A stretch of 33,252 bases of DNA. Source: HyVt-443 sp964544655 (GTDB lineage: Bacteria; Pseudomonadota; Gammaproteobacteria; Chromatiales; Chromatiaceae). Shown piece after piece: positions 8,348 through 17,100 of the stretch (position 1 is its first letter; each line of letters begins with the position of its first letter). Both the position numbers and the translations under genes were made by a program. Location: NCBI GenBank assembly GCA_964544655.1, contig CAZJCM010000034.1, forward strand, positions 1 through 33,252. Reading direction: 5' to 3'. The notes below the pieces were generated by a model, which did not search any database, had not been told where the DNA came from, and saw only the letters and a program-made list of their open reading frames with translations.

Positions 8348-8419
8348 CTGATCGGGGACGCCGTGAATCCGTCCCTGGAGGCTTCGCGGCGACATCCTTG
8401 TCGCCGAGACCCCGATCAG
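8348..8419. repeat. Dispersed palindromic element, copy C (inverted orientation)
   Basis: Perfect 10-base outer arms ctgatcgggg (8348-8357) and ccccgatcag (8410-8419) enclose the conserved core, read on the minus strand as ggcgacaaggatgtcgccg (hairpin 1) and a gcgaagcc...ggattcac hairpin 2, ending cggcgtcccc. It sits in the 230-base gap between the smc stop and the zipA start. It could separate transcription of smc from the zipA operon, though no U-tract is present. Confidence 0.85.
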
Positions 8420-8464
8420 TCGCCCCAGCCACCTGCCTTCGGTAACCAATGTGGTTCTGGTCGG

Positions 8465-11400
8465 CTACATTGCAGCCATCTGTGCCGCCTCATCCACATC
8501 CACCATCACCAGCCGCGATACGCCGGGTTCATGCATGGTCACGCCAGACAGCTGATTGGCGATCTCCATGGTGATCTTGTTATGGGTGATGAAGATGAAC
8601 TGTACCCGATCAGACATGGATTTTACCATCTCGCAGAAGCGGCCCACATTGGCATCATCCAACGGCGCATCGACCTCATCCAGCATACAGAAAGGAGCGG
8701 GATTGAGTTCGAAAATCGCGAACACCAAAGCCACAGCGGTGAGAGCCTTCTCACCACCGGACAGCAGGTGGATGCTGGAGTTGCGCTTGCCTGGCGGGCG
8801 CGCCATTACAGTGACGCCGGTATCCAGCAGATCCTCACCGGTCAGCTGCAGATAGGCGTGGCCGCCACCGAACAGGCGGGGGAACTTCTCCTGCAGCCCG
8901 TTGTTCACCTTGTCGAAGGTCTCCTTGAAACGGGTGCGGGTCTCCCGGTCGATCTTGCGAATGGCGTTTTCCAGGGTTTCGAGGGATTTGGTCACATCCT
9001 CATGCTGGGCGTCCAGATACTGCATGCGCTCGGACTGCTCCTGAAATTCATCGATGGCGGCCAGGTTGATCGGTCCGAGGCGACGGATGCGGTTATCCAT
9101 CCGTTCCACTTCCTGCTGCCATTGAGCCTCCGTGGCGTCCCCCGGCAGTTCCATGAACAGCTGCTCACGCTGAAAGCCGGTCTCGTTCAACTGCTCTTCC
9201 AGCGTCTTGCCCCGGATCAGCACCTCCTGCCGCTGCATCCGCGCCTGGTCCAGGCTGCTGCGGCGCTTCTGCACTTCCTGCTCGGCGCCGGCGCGCTGCT
9301 GCTCCAGCCCCCGCAGGCGGGCGTCGATCTGCTCCAGTTCGCTGCGTGCGGCAGCCAGCTCCTGCTCTACGCTGACCCGTTGCTGCAGTAACACCTCCAG
9401 CTGCTCCGACTGCGCCTGCAGGGGGGCCTGGCGCTCCTCCATATTGCGCTTCAGCTCTTCCCGCCGTTGCACCAGCATCTCCAGCTGGCTCTGCATGCGC
9501 GCCAGGTTCTGTTGCAACGACTCCCGCGAGGAGCGCATCGATTCGATGCGCAGGGCCATCTCGTGGGCCTGGGTACGCTGTTGCCGGGCCTGCTCACGTA
9601 TGGCATCCAACCGCTCACGCAGCTCGTCCCGACGGCGCACCAGCTCCTCCCGCCTGCTGGCCAGGGTCTCCATCTCTTCCAGTGCCTGGTGCAGCCGTTC
9701 GCGCGCGGTCTCCAGCGCCTCCCGGCCCTGTTCCAGCTGCTGGTTCAGCTCCTGCTGCTCCCGTTCGATATGGGCGCGGCGGTTGCGCAGATGCTCTTCC
9801 CGAGTGCGCTTTCCGGCCAGGGCAGAACGGATATCGGACAAGGCCCGGTTGCTTTCATTCAAATGACTCTGCGCTTCGTCCCTGGACTGCTCCAGAATGG
9901 CGAGGCGTTCCCGGCCGGCATCCATCTCTTCACCGAGCAGTGCCACCCGTTCCTCCAACTGACCGATCTGCTGGTTCAGGGTGCGAATCTCCTGCTCTCG
10001 AGCCAACACACCGGAAGTGGAGCCCTGCTCCCGGCTGACCCGCAACCAGTTGGGCCCCAGCCAGATCCCATCCCGGGTCACTACCGACTGACCTGGAGCC
10101 AGTTCCCCGCGCATCTGCAGGGCCTGGGGCAGATCCTCCGCCGTGAGGATGCCGTGCAGCAAACTGGTCAACGCGCCATCGGCGCGTACATGGCGTGCAA
10201 GGCCCTCATCCGGGTCACTGCCACCAGCGATCTCCAGCAGCGTCACACTGCTTTCATCCAGTGCCTCTACCGCTCGGGACAGATCATCCAGACGCTCCAC
10301 GCAGATGGCCTGCAGATGAAATCCCAGCACGGCCTCCACCGCCTGTTCCCAGCCCGCATCCACTTCGATCTGTTCCGCCAGTCGCGCGGCCCGCTCCAGT
10401 CCCTGTTCCTGCAGCCATGTGTTGATGCCGTCCTGTTTGCCCAGGGCCGCCTCCTGCAGCGCCTCCAGAGAGGCCAGCCGGCCACGGGCTGTCTGCAGTT
10501 CGGCTCGGGCTGAATCCAGCGCACTGCCACGCAGGCTGTTCTCTTCCCGCTTGATGGTGATCTGCTCTGCGATCTGCTGCAGTTGCTGCTGCATCCTCTC
10601 GGCCTCGGACTGGCTCTCCACTTCCCGTCCGGCCAACAGCTCGATCTCTTCCTGCAGGCGGGGATCGTCCAGGCGCTGCAGCTCTTCGCCATAGCGTTCG
10701 ATACGCCGTTGCAGATTCTGCTCCTGCTGCTCCAGGTGGTTGATTCGGGTGCGCTCCACCTGGGCGGTCTGGGCCGGTTCCGCCGCCTGGCGGTTGAAGG
10801 TCTCCCATTCGGACTGCCAATCCTGCATCGCCTGTTCCGCATCGGCCAACCGTTCCTGGGCCGTCTCTTCGATCGCCTGGATCTCCTCCAGCTGCGGCTC
10901 CTCCTCTGCCAGGATCCGGTTCAGCTCCTGCAGCCGCGCTTCATCCTGCTGCCGATGATCGGACGATTCCTGCCACGCCTGTTCCGTCTGATGCAGTTCA
11001 TGCTCGAGCTGGGAGCGGCTTTCCCGGGCAAACTGGATCGCCTGCTCCAGGCGGGAAATATCGCTGCCTACGGCGTAGAACTTACCCTGTACCTCATTGA
11101 AGCAGTCGTTGGCCTGGGCGTGATGCTCGCGCTCATGCTCGATCTCCGCCTCCAGCCGGCGCTGGGCCGCTATGGCGGCATCCAGATCGGTCTCCTGCTC
11201 ACTGATGGCCTGGTCCCGCTGTTGCAGCTCCTGATCCAGCGTACGCCAGCGCAACGCCAGCAGTTCGGCCTGCAGACGCCGTTCCTGTTCCTTATACTGT
11301 TTGTATTTCTCCGCCGTCGCCGCCTGCCGTTGCAGATGTTGCAGCTGCTTCGCTATTTCTTCCCGTAAGTCATTGAGCCGGTCAAGATTCTCCCGGGTCC

Positions 11401-11956
11401 GGTTGATTCTGTTCTGGGTCTCCCGGCGGCGCTCCTTATATTTCGATATACCGGCGGCCTCTTCCAGAAAGGCGCGCAGGTCTTCCGGCTTCGCTTCGAT
11501 CAGGCGTGAAATCATGCCCTGTTCTATGATCGAATAACTGCGCGGACCCAGGCCGGTACCCAGAAACAGATCGGTGATATCCCGCCGACGACAGCGCACG
11601 CCATTCATAAAATAGCTGGACTGTCCGTCACGGCTGACCTGGCGCTTCACCGAAATCTGGCTGTATTGGGCATACTCCCCGCCAGCCCCCCCGTCCGAGT
11701 TATCGAATACCAGCTCGATACTGGCCGTACCGACCGGTTTACGGGAGGTGGAGCCATTGAAAATCACGTCGGCCATGGATTCGCCGCGCAACATCTTGGC
11801 GGAACTCTCCCCCATCACCCAACGCACCGCATCGATGACATTGGATTTCCCACAGCCATTGGGGCCGACGATCCCAATCAGATTGCTGGGCAGCAGTACG
11901 GTGGTTGGATCGACGAAGGATTTGAATCCCGCCAGTTTGATCTTCTCGAGTCGCAT
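8465..11956 (-). CDS. smc: Chromosome segregation protein SMC
   Basis: 1163 residues, normal for bacterial SMC, the ATPase core of condensin. The N-terminal head carries Walker A GPNGCGKS (31-38) with the WVMGE continuation. Two long coiled-coil stretches rich in Glu, Gln, Arg and Leu flank a hinge at about residues 490-650 (from GKQDGINTWLQEQG through VVTRDGIWLGPNW). The C-terminal head has the ABC signature LLSGGEKALTAVAL, Walker B FCMLDEVDAPLDDAN and a FIFITHNK switch. It is divergent from queF across a 460-base A/T-rich intergenic region. No scpA or scpB is adjacent. The start at 11956 (MRLEKIKLAGFKSF) matches the family, although the ribosome-binding site is weak. Confidence 0.97.
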   Translation of the reverse strand: MRLEKIKLAGFKSFVDPTTVLLPSNLIGIVGPNGCGKSNVIDAVRWVMGESSAKMLRGESMADVIFNGSTSRKPVGTASIELVFDNSDGGAGGEYAQYSQISVKRQVSRDGQSSYFMNGVRCRRRDITDLFLGTGLGPRSYSIIEQGMISRLIEAKPEDLRAFLEEAAGISKYKERRRETQNRINRTRENLDRLNDLREEIAKQLQHLQRQAATAEKYKQYKEQERRLQAELLALRWRTLDQELQQRDQAISEQETDLDAAIAAQRRLEAEIEHEREHHAQANDCFNEVQGKFYAVGSDISRLEQAIQFARESRSQLEHELHQTEQAWQESSDHRQQDEARLQELNRILAEEEPQLEEIQAIEETAQERLADAEQAMQDWQSEWETFNRQAAEPAQTAQVERTRINHLEQQEQNLQRRIERYGEELQRLDDPRLQEEIELLAGREVESQSEAERMQQQLQQIAEQITIKREENSLRGSALDSARAELQTARGRLASLEALQEAALGKQDGINTWLQEQGLERAARLAEQIEVDAGWEQAVEAVLGFHLQAICVERLDDLSRAVEALDESSVTLLEIAGGSDPDEGLARHVRADGALTSLLHGILTAEDLPQALQMRGELAPGQSVVTRDGIWLGPNWLRVSREQGSTSGVLAREQEIRTLNQQIGQLEERVALLGEEMDAGRERLAILEQSRDEAQSHLNESNRALSDIRSALAGKRTREEHLRNRRAHIEREQQELNQQLEQGREALETARERLHQALEEMETLASRREELVRRRDELRERLDAIREQARQQRTQAHEMALRIESMRSSRESLQQNLARMQSQLEMLVQRREELKRNMEERQAPLQAQSEQLEVLLQQRVSVEQELAAARSELEQIDARLRGLEQQRAGAEQEVQKRRSSLDQARMQRQEVLIRGKTLEEQLNETGFQREQLFMELPGDATEAQWQQEVERMDNRIRRLGPINLAAIDEFQEQSERMQYLDAQHEDVTKSLETLENAIRKIDRETRTRFKETFDKVNNGLQEKFPRLFGGGHAYLQLTGEDLLDTGVTVMARPPGKRNSSIHLLSGGEKALTAVALVFAIFELNPAPFCMLDEVDAPLDDANVGRFCEMVKSMSDRVQFIFITHNKITMEIANQLSGVTMHEPGVSRLVMVDVDEAAQMAAM

Positions 11957-12417
11957 AGGGCGCTAAGGTTACCGGCAGGAAGGCCGGGGCACAAGCAGGA
12001 AATTACTTAAAGTTTACTATTAAATCAGACATATATTTATTTGAAATATCAATTATATCACGCCTATTACCCATCCATGATGAAGTCGAAGAAAAGCCAT
12101 TAGGACAATACTGATTCAGGCTTGTCGCAGGGTTGTTGACCCCTATCAGGGCGTCTGCGGCCAGGGATGGCTACAGTCGAGTCCCATGGATGGGTTTATG
12201 GTGTCCCCAGTAGAGGTCAACAGCCCCTCTCCTTACTGAGGAAGAATGTGATTGACCGGGCGCACACATTTATCCCATACGTCGTCGCGGGGAGGACACG
12301 ACCAATTCGGACACACCATAACCGGAGCTGTCCTCGACATATTGAATGGGCTGTACTGCCACCGGATTATCTCCGTATAATCCCACGTTTTTCCTTCCAC
12401 ACAGCGGAATCACAAGC
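11957..12417. other. smc-queF divergent intergenic region
   Basis: About 460 bases without a gene. The half next to smc (about 12000-12064) is strikingly A/T-rich compared with the genome and is the likely place for the smc promoter. A gatataattg on the minus strand could be a -10, but I see no convincing -35. A small ccggc-aggaag-gccgg hairpin lies in the smc leader (11974-11989 region). The half next to queF holds repeat copy D and a tataat at 12376-12381 that could be the queF -10, again without a good -35. I saw no preQ1 riboswitch pattern. Confidence 0.45.
12135..12221. repeat. Dispersed palindromic element, copy D
   Basis: Outer arms gttgacccct (12135-12144) and agaggtcaac (12212-12221) pair in 9 of 10 positions and the pairing continues inward with G-T tolerance. 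The core gcgtctgcggccagggatgg...atggatgggtttatggtgtc matches copy B most closely. Hairpin 1 is the ctgcggcc/ggctacag pair and hairpin 2 is the cccat/atggg pair. It lies between the divergent smc and queF genes, so it falls in a leader or promoter region rather than after a gene. Confidence 0.8.
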
Positions 12418-12807
12418 ATGCCCAGCCAGCCGAGCAAGACCCTGGAGACGTTCGAAAACCCACAGCCGGAGCGGGACTATACGATCCGCATCCGGGTGCC
12501 TGAATTCACCTGCCTGTGTCCCAAGACCGGCCAGCCTGATTTTGCCGAGATAACCATCGAGTATGTAGCCGACAAGCTATGCGTGGAGTTGAAGGCGCTG
12601 AAGATGTACATCTGGTCGTTTCGCGATGAAGGCGCATTCCATGAGGCCGTCACCAACCAGATCCTGGATGACCTGGTGGCTGCCATCCATCCCCGTTTCA
12701 TGCGCCTGACCGCAGACTTCAACGTACGCGGAGGCATCTACACCACGGTCGTTGCAGAACATCGCGACCCGGCATGGCAGGCCCCGGCACCGGTCAGCCT
12801 GCCGTAG
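12418..12807 (+). CDS. queF: 7-cyano-7-deazaguanine (preQ0) reductase, unimodular QueF
   Basis: 129 residues from ATG 12418. It reduces preQ0 to preQ1 with NADPH in queuosine biosynthesis. It is a short T-fold type, like Bacillus QueF, not the two-domain type of Escherichia coli. Visible hallmarks are PEFTCLCPKTGQPDFA, with the thioimide-forming Cys at C34, and the QueF motif ELKALKMYIWSFRDEG (57-72) with the downstream FHEAVTNQILDDLV. An in-frame ATG at 12346 would add 24 unrelated residues, and 12418 gives a typical N-terminus, although its ribosome-binding site (CGGAA) is weak. No other queuosine gene is adjacent. Confidence 0.95.
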   Translation: MPSQPSKTLETFENPQPERDYTIRIRVPEFTCLCPKTGQPDFAEITIEYVADKLCVELKALKMYIWSFRDEGAFHEAVTNQILDDLVAAIHPRFMRLTADFNVRGGIYTTVVAEHRDPAWQAPAPVSLP

Positions 12808-12830
12808 CCCATGTTGTGAGTCCCAGCGGC

Positions 12831-12852
12831 AGGCAGCGCCGGAACGCTGCCT
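12831..12852. terminator. Hairpin between convergent queF and prsT
   Basis: aggcagcg (12831-12838) and cgctgcct (12845-12852) form a perfect 8-base stem with a 6-base loop. It lies just after the queF stop and just after the prsT stop on the other strand, a position suited to a two-way terminator. No U-tract follows on either strand, so function as an intrinsic terminator is uncertain. Confidence 0.45.
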
Positions 12853-12872
12853 GGCTGCAGGGGCTGCGGCGG

Positions 12873-15641
12873 TTACTGTTTGGCGGCACCCGTCCCGGTC
12901 AGCAGCTCCAATGCCTGTTTGGCAAAAGGCGTATTCGGATAGTTGGCTCTGACTCGCTTCAGGACCTTTGCGCCCTGCTCGGTCTTGCCCACCTTCATCA
13001 GAGCATGGCCGAGATGATAGGCGATTTCCGGGTTTTCCGGCGCCTTGGCCATTGCCTCCTGAAGTAACGGGATCGCTTTGTCGATGGCACCGAAGCGTAC
13101 CAGCGCCCAGCCATAAGTATCCGTAATCTCGGATCGTTCAGGCGCTTGCTCGTATGCCTGCCGGGCCAGTTCGAGTGCACGCTCGTTTCCGCTTCGCTGA
13201 TAGAGCCAGGCCAGGTTGTTCAATGCCAGCAGGCTGTCGGGATTCCGCTTCAGCACTTCTTCATACTGCTCGATCGCCTTGGCTTCATCACCACTCTCCT
13301 GCAACAGCACTGCATAGGTAGTGCGCATAGCGAGATCATCCGGGCGCTTTTGCAGCCAATCGGCAAGGACGGCCACCCCCTTATCCCGCTCACCAAAGGC
13401 GAGATGCATGCGCGCCAACTGGGCGGCGACCTTGGCCGTCGGTGTTGCCGCATACGCCTTTGCAAAGGCCGCCAGTGCCTTTTGGGGCTTCTTCTCCCGC
13501 AGCAGCACCGTCCCTTCCAACTCATAACCAGAACCCTTTTCCGGGTAATGTTGCTGGATGCTCTTGGCCACTCTCATTGCCTGCTCAAGATTCCCTTCCT
13601 GCATTTCCATGGCACCGAGCGCAACCAGGGCGGGAAATGAATTGGCATCCAACTCCAACGCCTTCTGCAGGCTGCCTCTGGCGGCAGCCATGTTCCCTGC
13701 GCGCCGCTGGGCGGTGGCCAACAGGAGAAAATTCTTCGCCGTCGGCTGTAGTCGGGTCAACTGATCCAAACTGCGTACAGCGCTATTCACCTCTTTCGCT
13801 GCCAGTTGAGCCGCACCCAGGTTGCGCATTGCAATGGGATCGTCTGGATTTTCGCCGGCGGTCTCACTGGCGGCACGTAATGCCTTCAGTGCCTCCCCCC
13901 GCCGGAGATACACCTGGGTCAGCATGATTCCCGGTTTGATCGACCGTGGATTGCTGCTCTGAGCCCGCTCCAACCAGCTGATGACGCCAGCGGCGTCATT
14001 CTTACGCTCGGCGATCCCTGCCATACCAACCAACGCGGCGAGATCGGACGGGGCCTTCGCCAGCACCGATCTGAAGTGCTTTTCCGCTGCATCCAATCGA
14101 CGGTTTTTCAACTCGATCCTGGCCAGGTTCTTCTCGGCGGTGACGAACCCGGGATCGACTTCCAGGGCCCTGTTGAACGACTCTTTCGCTTTCGTTTCAT
14201 CCCCTGCCGCCAGATAGGCCAGCCCGCTCAAGTTGTAGGCGAGCGGATTCTTCGGCATGCGCTGCTCTAGTGCCTTGCTCGCTGCCAACGCCTTATCGAT
14301 CTCTTTGTTACGCAAATGAGACAACACCAGCAACACATCCGCCTGCACCAGGTCCTGATCCAGGTCGACCGCCAACTGCAATTCATCGATGGCACCTGTC
14401 GTTTTCCCTTGTGCCAACAACCCGAAAGCCAGCTGGGCTCGCAGTGAGGCAAGCTTGGGCGAGATTTCGACTGCCCGGCTCAACAACTCGGCCCCCTCCT
14501 GGAAACGTCCACTCTGCAGGTATGCATTGCCCAGCATGGCAAGCAACTGCGGATCCTTTGGCGCTGATTCGACAGCGGGCTGCAGTACCTCAATGGCTCG
14601 CGGTATCTGTTTCAGCTTGAGGCGGGCTGCGGCCAGCATCTTGATCACCGGGAGATGCTTCGGCATCGTCGCATACACTCGGGAGAGATATTCCTCCGCC
14701 AGCGCCAGTTCACCCCGTTGGTACAGTGTCGCGCCATAGATCAGTTGGCTTGGAATATGGCCCGGCAACGCTGCAAGCACCCGTTGCGCATGCTCTTCCG
14801 CCTGCGCCAGTTTCTGTTGCTGATAGGCGCTGGCCGCCGTTAGATATTCCAGGATCACGCTGTTTGGGGCGATGGTGTTAAGGACCTGCAGGTCGTTCTC
14901 CACCTGGTCGAAGCGGCGCAGCTGCAGGTTTACAGCAATCCTGACGAGCCGGCCTTGCAGGTTGGTTTTATTCAACGCAACGACCCGGTCGAAGTCTGCC
15001 AGCGCCGGTTCCAACCGGCCTGCCTGGCGTGCAAGCTCACCGCGCATCAACAGTGCCGGCACATCGTCAGGCGATTTCAGCAGCACCTGGTCCAGGATGC
15101 TTTTTGCCCTCTCCCGATCATTCTCCGCTACCGCAATCCGTGCCAGTCCGACCTGGGCTGACAGATTTTCCGGATCGGTTTTCAATGCCTGCTGGAATGC
15201 CGACTTCGACTCCTTCAGGTTCTGCAGCAACATGAATGCCTCACCACGCAGATTCATCAGTGAGGCCTGGATAGCAGCGGACTGGGTAGGATCGGGAACC
15301 ATCTCATCGATGACCACCTTAGCCTTCTGCTGCAACATCAGGGCACGGCCCAGACCCACCTGCCAACGTGCTTTTGGCGCATGGAGTTTTGCCGCGCGCC
15401 GGAACTCTTTCTCGGCCGATGCGCCATCCCCCAACTTGAGATAACTCTCGGCCAGCATCAGCCTGGCCTCGGCATTGGATGGATCTTCCTGCAGGGCGTT
15501 TTTCAGCTGTATGACAGCGGAATTGACCTTGCCTTGTTGGAGAAATTGCCTGGCATCATCGAGATAGCCGCCAGCAGCCATCGAGTCGAAGCAGAGTCCC
15601 AGCGACAGCACCACTGATGCAGAAAGAGTCTTTAACTTCAT
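12873..15641 (-). CDS. prsT: PEP-CTERM/exosortase system TPR-repeat protein PrsT
   Basis: 922 residues from ATG 15641 (MKLKTLSASVVLSLGLCFDS); an upstream in-frame start at 15704 would add an unlikely extension. A signal peptide is followed by tandem tetratricopeptide repeats along almost the whole protein. The repeats contain recurrent A-x-x-x-F-x-x-A-L-x-x-x-P motifs such as AKESFNRALEVDPGFVTAEK and AIEQYEEVLKRNPDSLLALN. Length and layout fit the PEP-CTERM-associated TPR family, which acts in the envelope with exosortase-linked exopolysaccharide loci. That family is often annotated as a lipoprotein, but the only candidate Cys here (C17, preceded by L-G-L) lacks a proper lipobox, so a periplasmic protein cut after MAA is also possible. 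It is the last gene of the minus-strand block, 66 bases after prsR. Confidence 0.88.
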   Translation of the reverse strand: MKLKTLSASVVLSLGLCFDSMAAGGYLDDARQFLQQGKVNSAVIQLKNALQEDPSNAEARLMLAESYLKLGDGASAEKEFRRAAKLHAPKARWQVGLGRALMLQQKAKVVIDEMVPDPTQSAAIQASLMNLRGEAFMLLQNLKESKSAFQQALKTDPENLSAQVGLARIAVAENDRERAKSILDQVLLKSPDDVPALLMRGELARQAGRLEPALADFDRVVALNKTNLQGRLVRIAVNLQLRRFDQVENDLQVLNTIAPNSVILEYLTAASAYQQQKLAQAEEHAQRVLAALPGHIPSQLIYGATLYQRGELALAEEYLSRVYATMPKHLPVIKMLAAARLKLKQIPRAIEVLQPAVESAPKDPQLLAMLGNAYLQSGRFQEGAELLSRAVEISPKLASLRAQLAFGLLAQGKTTGAIDELQLAVDLDQDLVQADVLLVLSHLRNKEIDKALAASKALEQRMPKNPLAYNLSGLAYLAAGDETKAKESFNRALEVDPGFVTAEKNLARIELKNRRLDAAEKHFRSVLAKAPSDLAALVGMAGIAERKNDAAGVISWLERAQSSNPRSIKPGIMLTQVYLRRGEALKALRAASETAGENPDDPIAMRNLGAAQLAAKEVNSAVRSLDQLTRLQPTAKNFLLLATAQRRAGNMAAARGSLQKALELDANSFPALVALGAMEMQEGNLEQAMRVAKSIQQHYPEKGSGYELEGTVLLREKKPQKALAAFAKAYAATPTAKVAAQLARMHLAFGERDKGVAVLADWLQKRPDDLAMRTTYAVLLQESGDEAKAIEQYEEVLKRNPDSLLALNNLAWLYQRSGNERALELARQAYEQAPERSEITDTYGWALVRFGAIDKAIPLLQEAMAKAPENPEIAYHLGHALMKVGKTEQGAKVLKRVRANYPNTPFAKQALELLTGTGAAKQ

Positions 15642-15707
15642 TAGTTCTGTCCCGAAATGTATGAAAAGAGGGCCACTACCTCTGACCAGGTTGAAATAAT
15701 TCAAGCT

Positions 15708-17072
15708 TCAAATAGTTATATTGTACTTCTTCAGCAGGTTGTACAAGGTCGGCCGGGTGATGCCGAGCATTTCCGAAGTGTGGGAGACATTGTTTTCAGA
15801 AAAGTTCAGTGCCCGAATGACCGCCTGCTTTTCCGCCGCCTCTCGCACTTCCCGCAGATTGAACGGCGCCTGTTCGATCTCCACGTCTTCCAACTCTAGG
15901 TCCTGCTCGGTAACATGGGTTCCGTCCGCCATGATCACGGCGCGTTTGATACGGTTTTCCAGTTCCCTTACGTTGCCCGGCCAGGCGTAGTGTTCCAGGA
16001 GTTCCAGTGCCCGCTGATTGAACCCCTTGACCGGGCGATTGAGTTGCTGGGCGAAGCGCTGCAGGAACCAACGGCCCAACACCACGCTGTCACCTCTCCG
16101 CTCACGCAGTGGCGGAACCCGGATGGTCGCCTCATTGATTCGATAATAGAGGTCTTCACGAAACTCCTTGTTGGCGATCATCTCCTGCAGATCGCGATGG
16201 GTAGCACACACCACCCGTACATCGACAGCGATTTCCTTGCGTCCACCTAACCGCTCGATCATTCGCTCCTGCAGGAAGCGCAGTAGTTTTGCCTGCAGGG
16301 CCAGTGGCATATCCCCCACTTCATCGAGAAACAGGATGCCACCCTCAGCCAGTTCGATTTTTCCCGGCGTGGTCTTAGTGGCGCCGGTAAACGCCCCGTT
16401 TTCATAGCCAAAAAGTTCGCTCTCGAGCAGGTTTTCTGGAATCGCAGCGCAGTTGATGGCAACCAGTCGACCTTCGGCCCGGTTACTCAGTGCATGCAGC
16501 GCCTTCACCAGGACCTCTTTACCCGTGCCACTCTCTCCAAGTATCAGCGTCGAGACGTCGGTCGGGGCCAGTTTCTCCACCATCTTGCAGGCCTTGATGA
16601 TTTCCGGGCTGACGCCAATGACCCCTTCCAGAGGGGAGATATCATGTTGGCTACTGAGGCGGCGATTCTCCTGTTCCAGTCCATACAATCGCGCCGCCCG
16701 TTCGACAACCAGATTCAGCAGGTCGGGATCGATCGGCTTTTCATAGAAATCGTAGGCGCCGAGTCCGATCGCCCGCACGGCATTGTTCCGGTCATTGTGT
16801 CCGGTGACCACGATGACCTTGGTATCCGGCGCCAGTGTAAGTATCTCTTCCAGTATGGCAAATCCCTCGCTGACGCCACCTGGATCCGGTGGCAGGCCCA
16901 GATCCAGCGTTACTACCGCCGGTTCGAGACGCCGCAACTGAGCGATTGCCGTCTTGCGGTCGGCGGCCACCTCCACTTCATAATCTTCGAAGCTCCAGCG
17001 AAGCTGGCTTTGCAGACCTGGATCATCCTCCACGATCAACAATTTCTTTTCCTGTTCGCTCAAAATATTCAC
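15708..17072 (-). CDS. prsR: PEP-CTERM system sigma-54-dependent response regulator PrsR
   Basis: 454 residues. A receiver domain (LLIVEDDPG; acidic pair D16/D17; phospho-acceptor D57 in VVTLDLGLPPDPGGV; K112 in YEKPID) is followed by a sigma-54 AAA+ activator domain with Walker A GESGTGKE (179-186), the sigma-54 contact loop GAFTGA (226-231) and Walker B GGILFLDEVGD. A Fis-type helix-turn-helix sits at the C-terminus (about 412-454, ending TRPTLYNLLKKYNITI). The long C-terminal resemblance and its position beside prsK and prsT support PrsR. The start is GTG at 17072 with a GGAG only one base away, so a TTG three codons later, better spaced from that site, may be the real start. It is expected to activate exopolysaccharide and PEP-CTERM genes. 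Confidence 0.93.
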   Translation of the reverse strand: MNILSEQEKKLLIVEDDPGLQSQLRWSFEDYEVEVAADRKTAIAQLRRLEPAVVTLDLGLPPDPGGVSEGFAILEEILTLAPDTKVIVVTGHNDRNNAVRAIGLGAYDFYEKPIDPDLLNLVVERAARLYGLEQENRRLSSQHDISPLEGVIGVSPEIIKACKMVEKLAPTDVSTLILGESGTGKEVLVKALHALSNRAEGRLVAINCAAIPENLLESELFGYENGAFTGATKTTPGKIELAEGGILFLDEVGDMPLALQAKLLRFLQERMIERLGGRKEIAVDVRVVCATHRDLQEMIANKEFREDLYYRINEATIRVPPLRERRGDSVVLGRWFLQRFAQQLNRPVKGFNQRALELLEHYAWPGNVRELENRIKRAVIMADGTHVTEQDLELEDVEIEQAPFNLREVREAAEKQAVIRALNFSENNVSHTSEMLGITRPTLYNLLKKYNITI

Positions 17073-17100
17073 ACTCCAATGTCGTCTAATAATTCCCGTT

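Noticed and set aside
8363..10513. Two long plus-strand frames (342 and 348 codons) opposite smc
   Set aside because: Leu/Gln/His-rich mirror images of the smc coiled coil. No ribosome-binding site or domain supports them.
12230..12417. A preQ1 riboswitch upstream of queF
   Set aside because: I found no preQ1-type pseudoknot or A-rich tail pattern in this leader. QueF regulation remains unknown.
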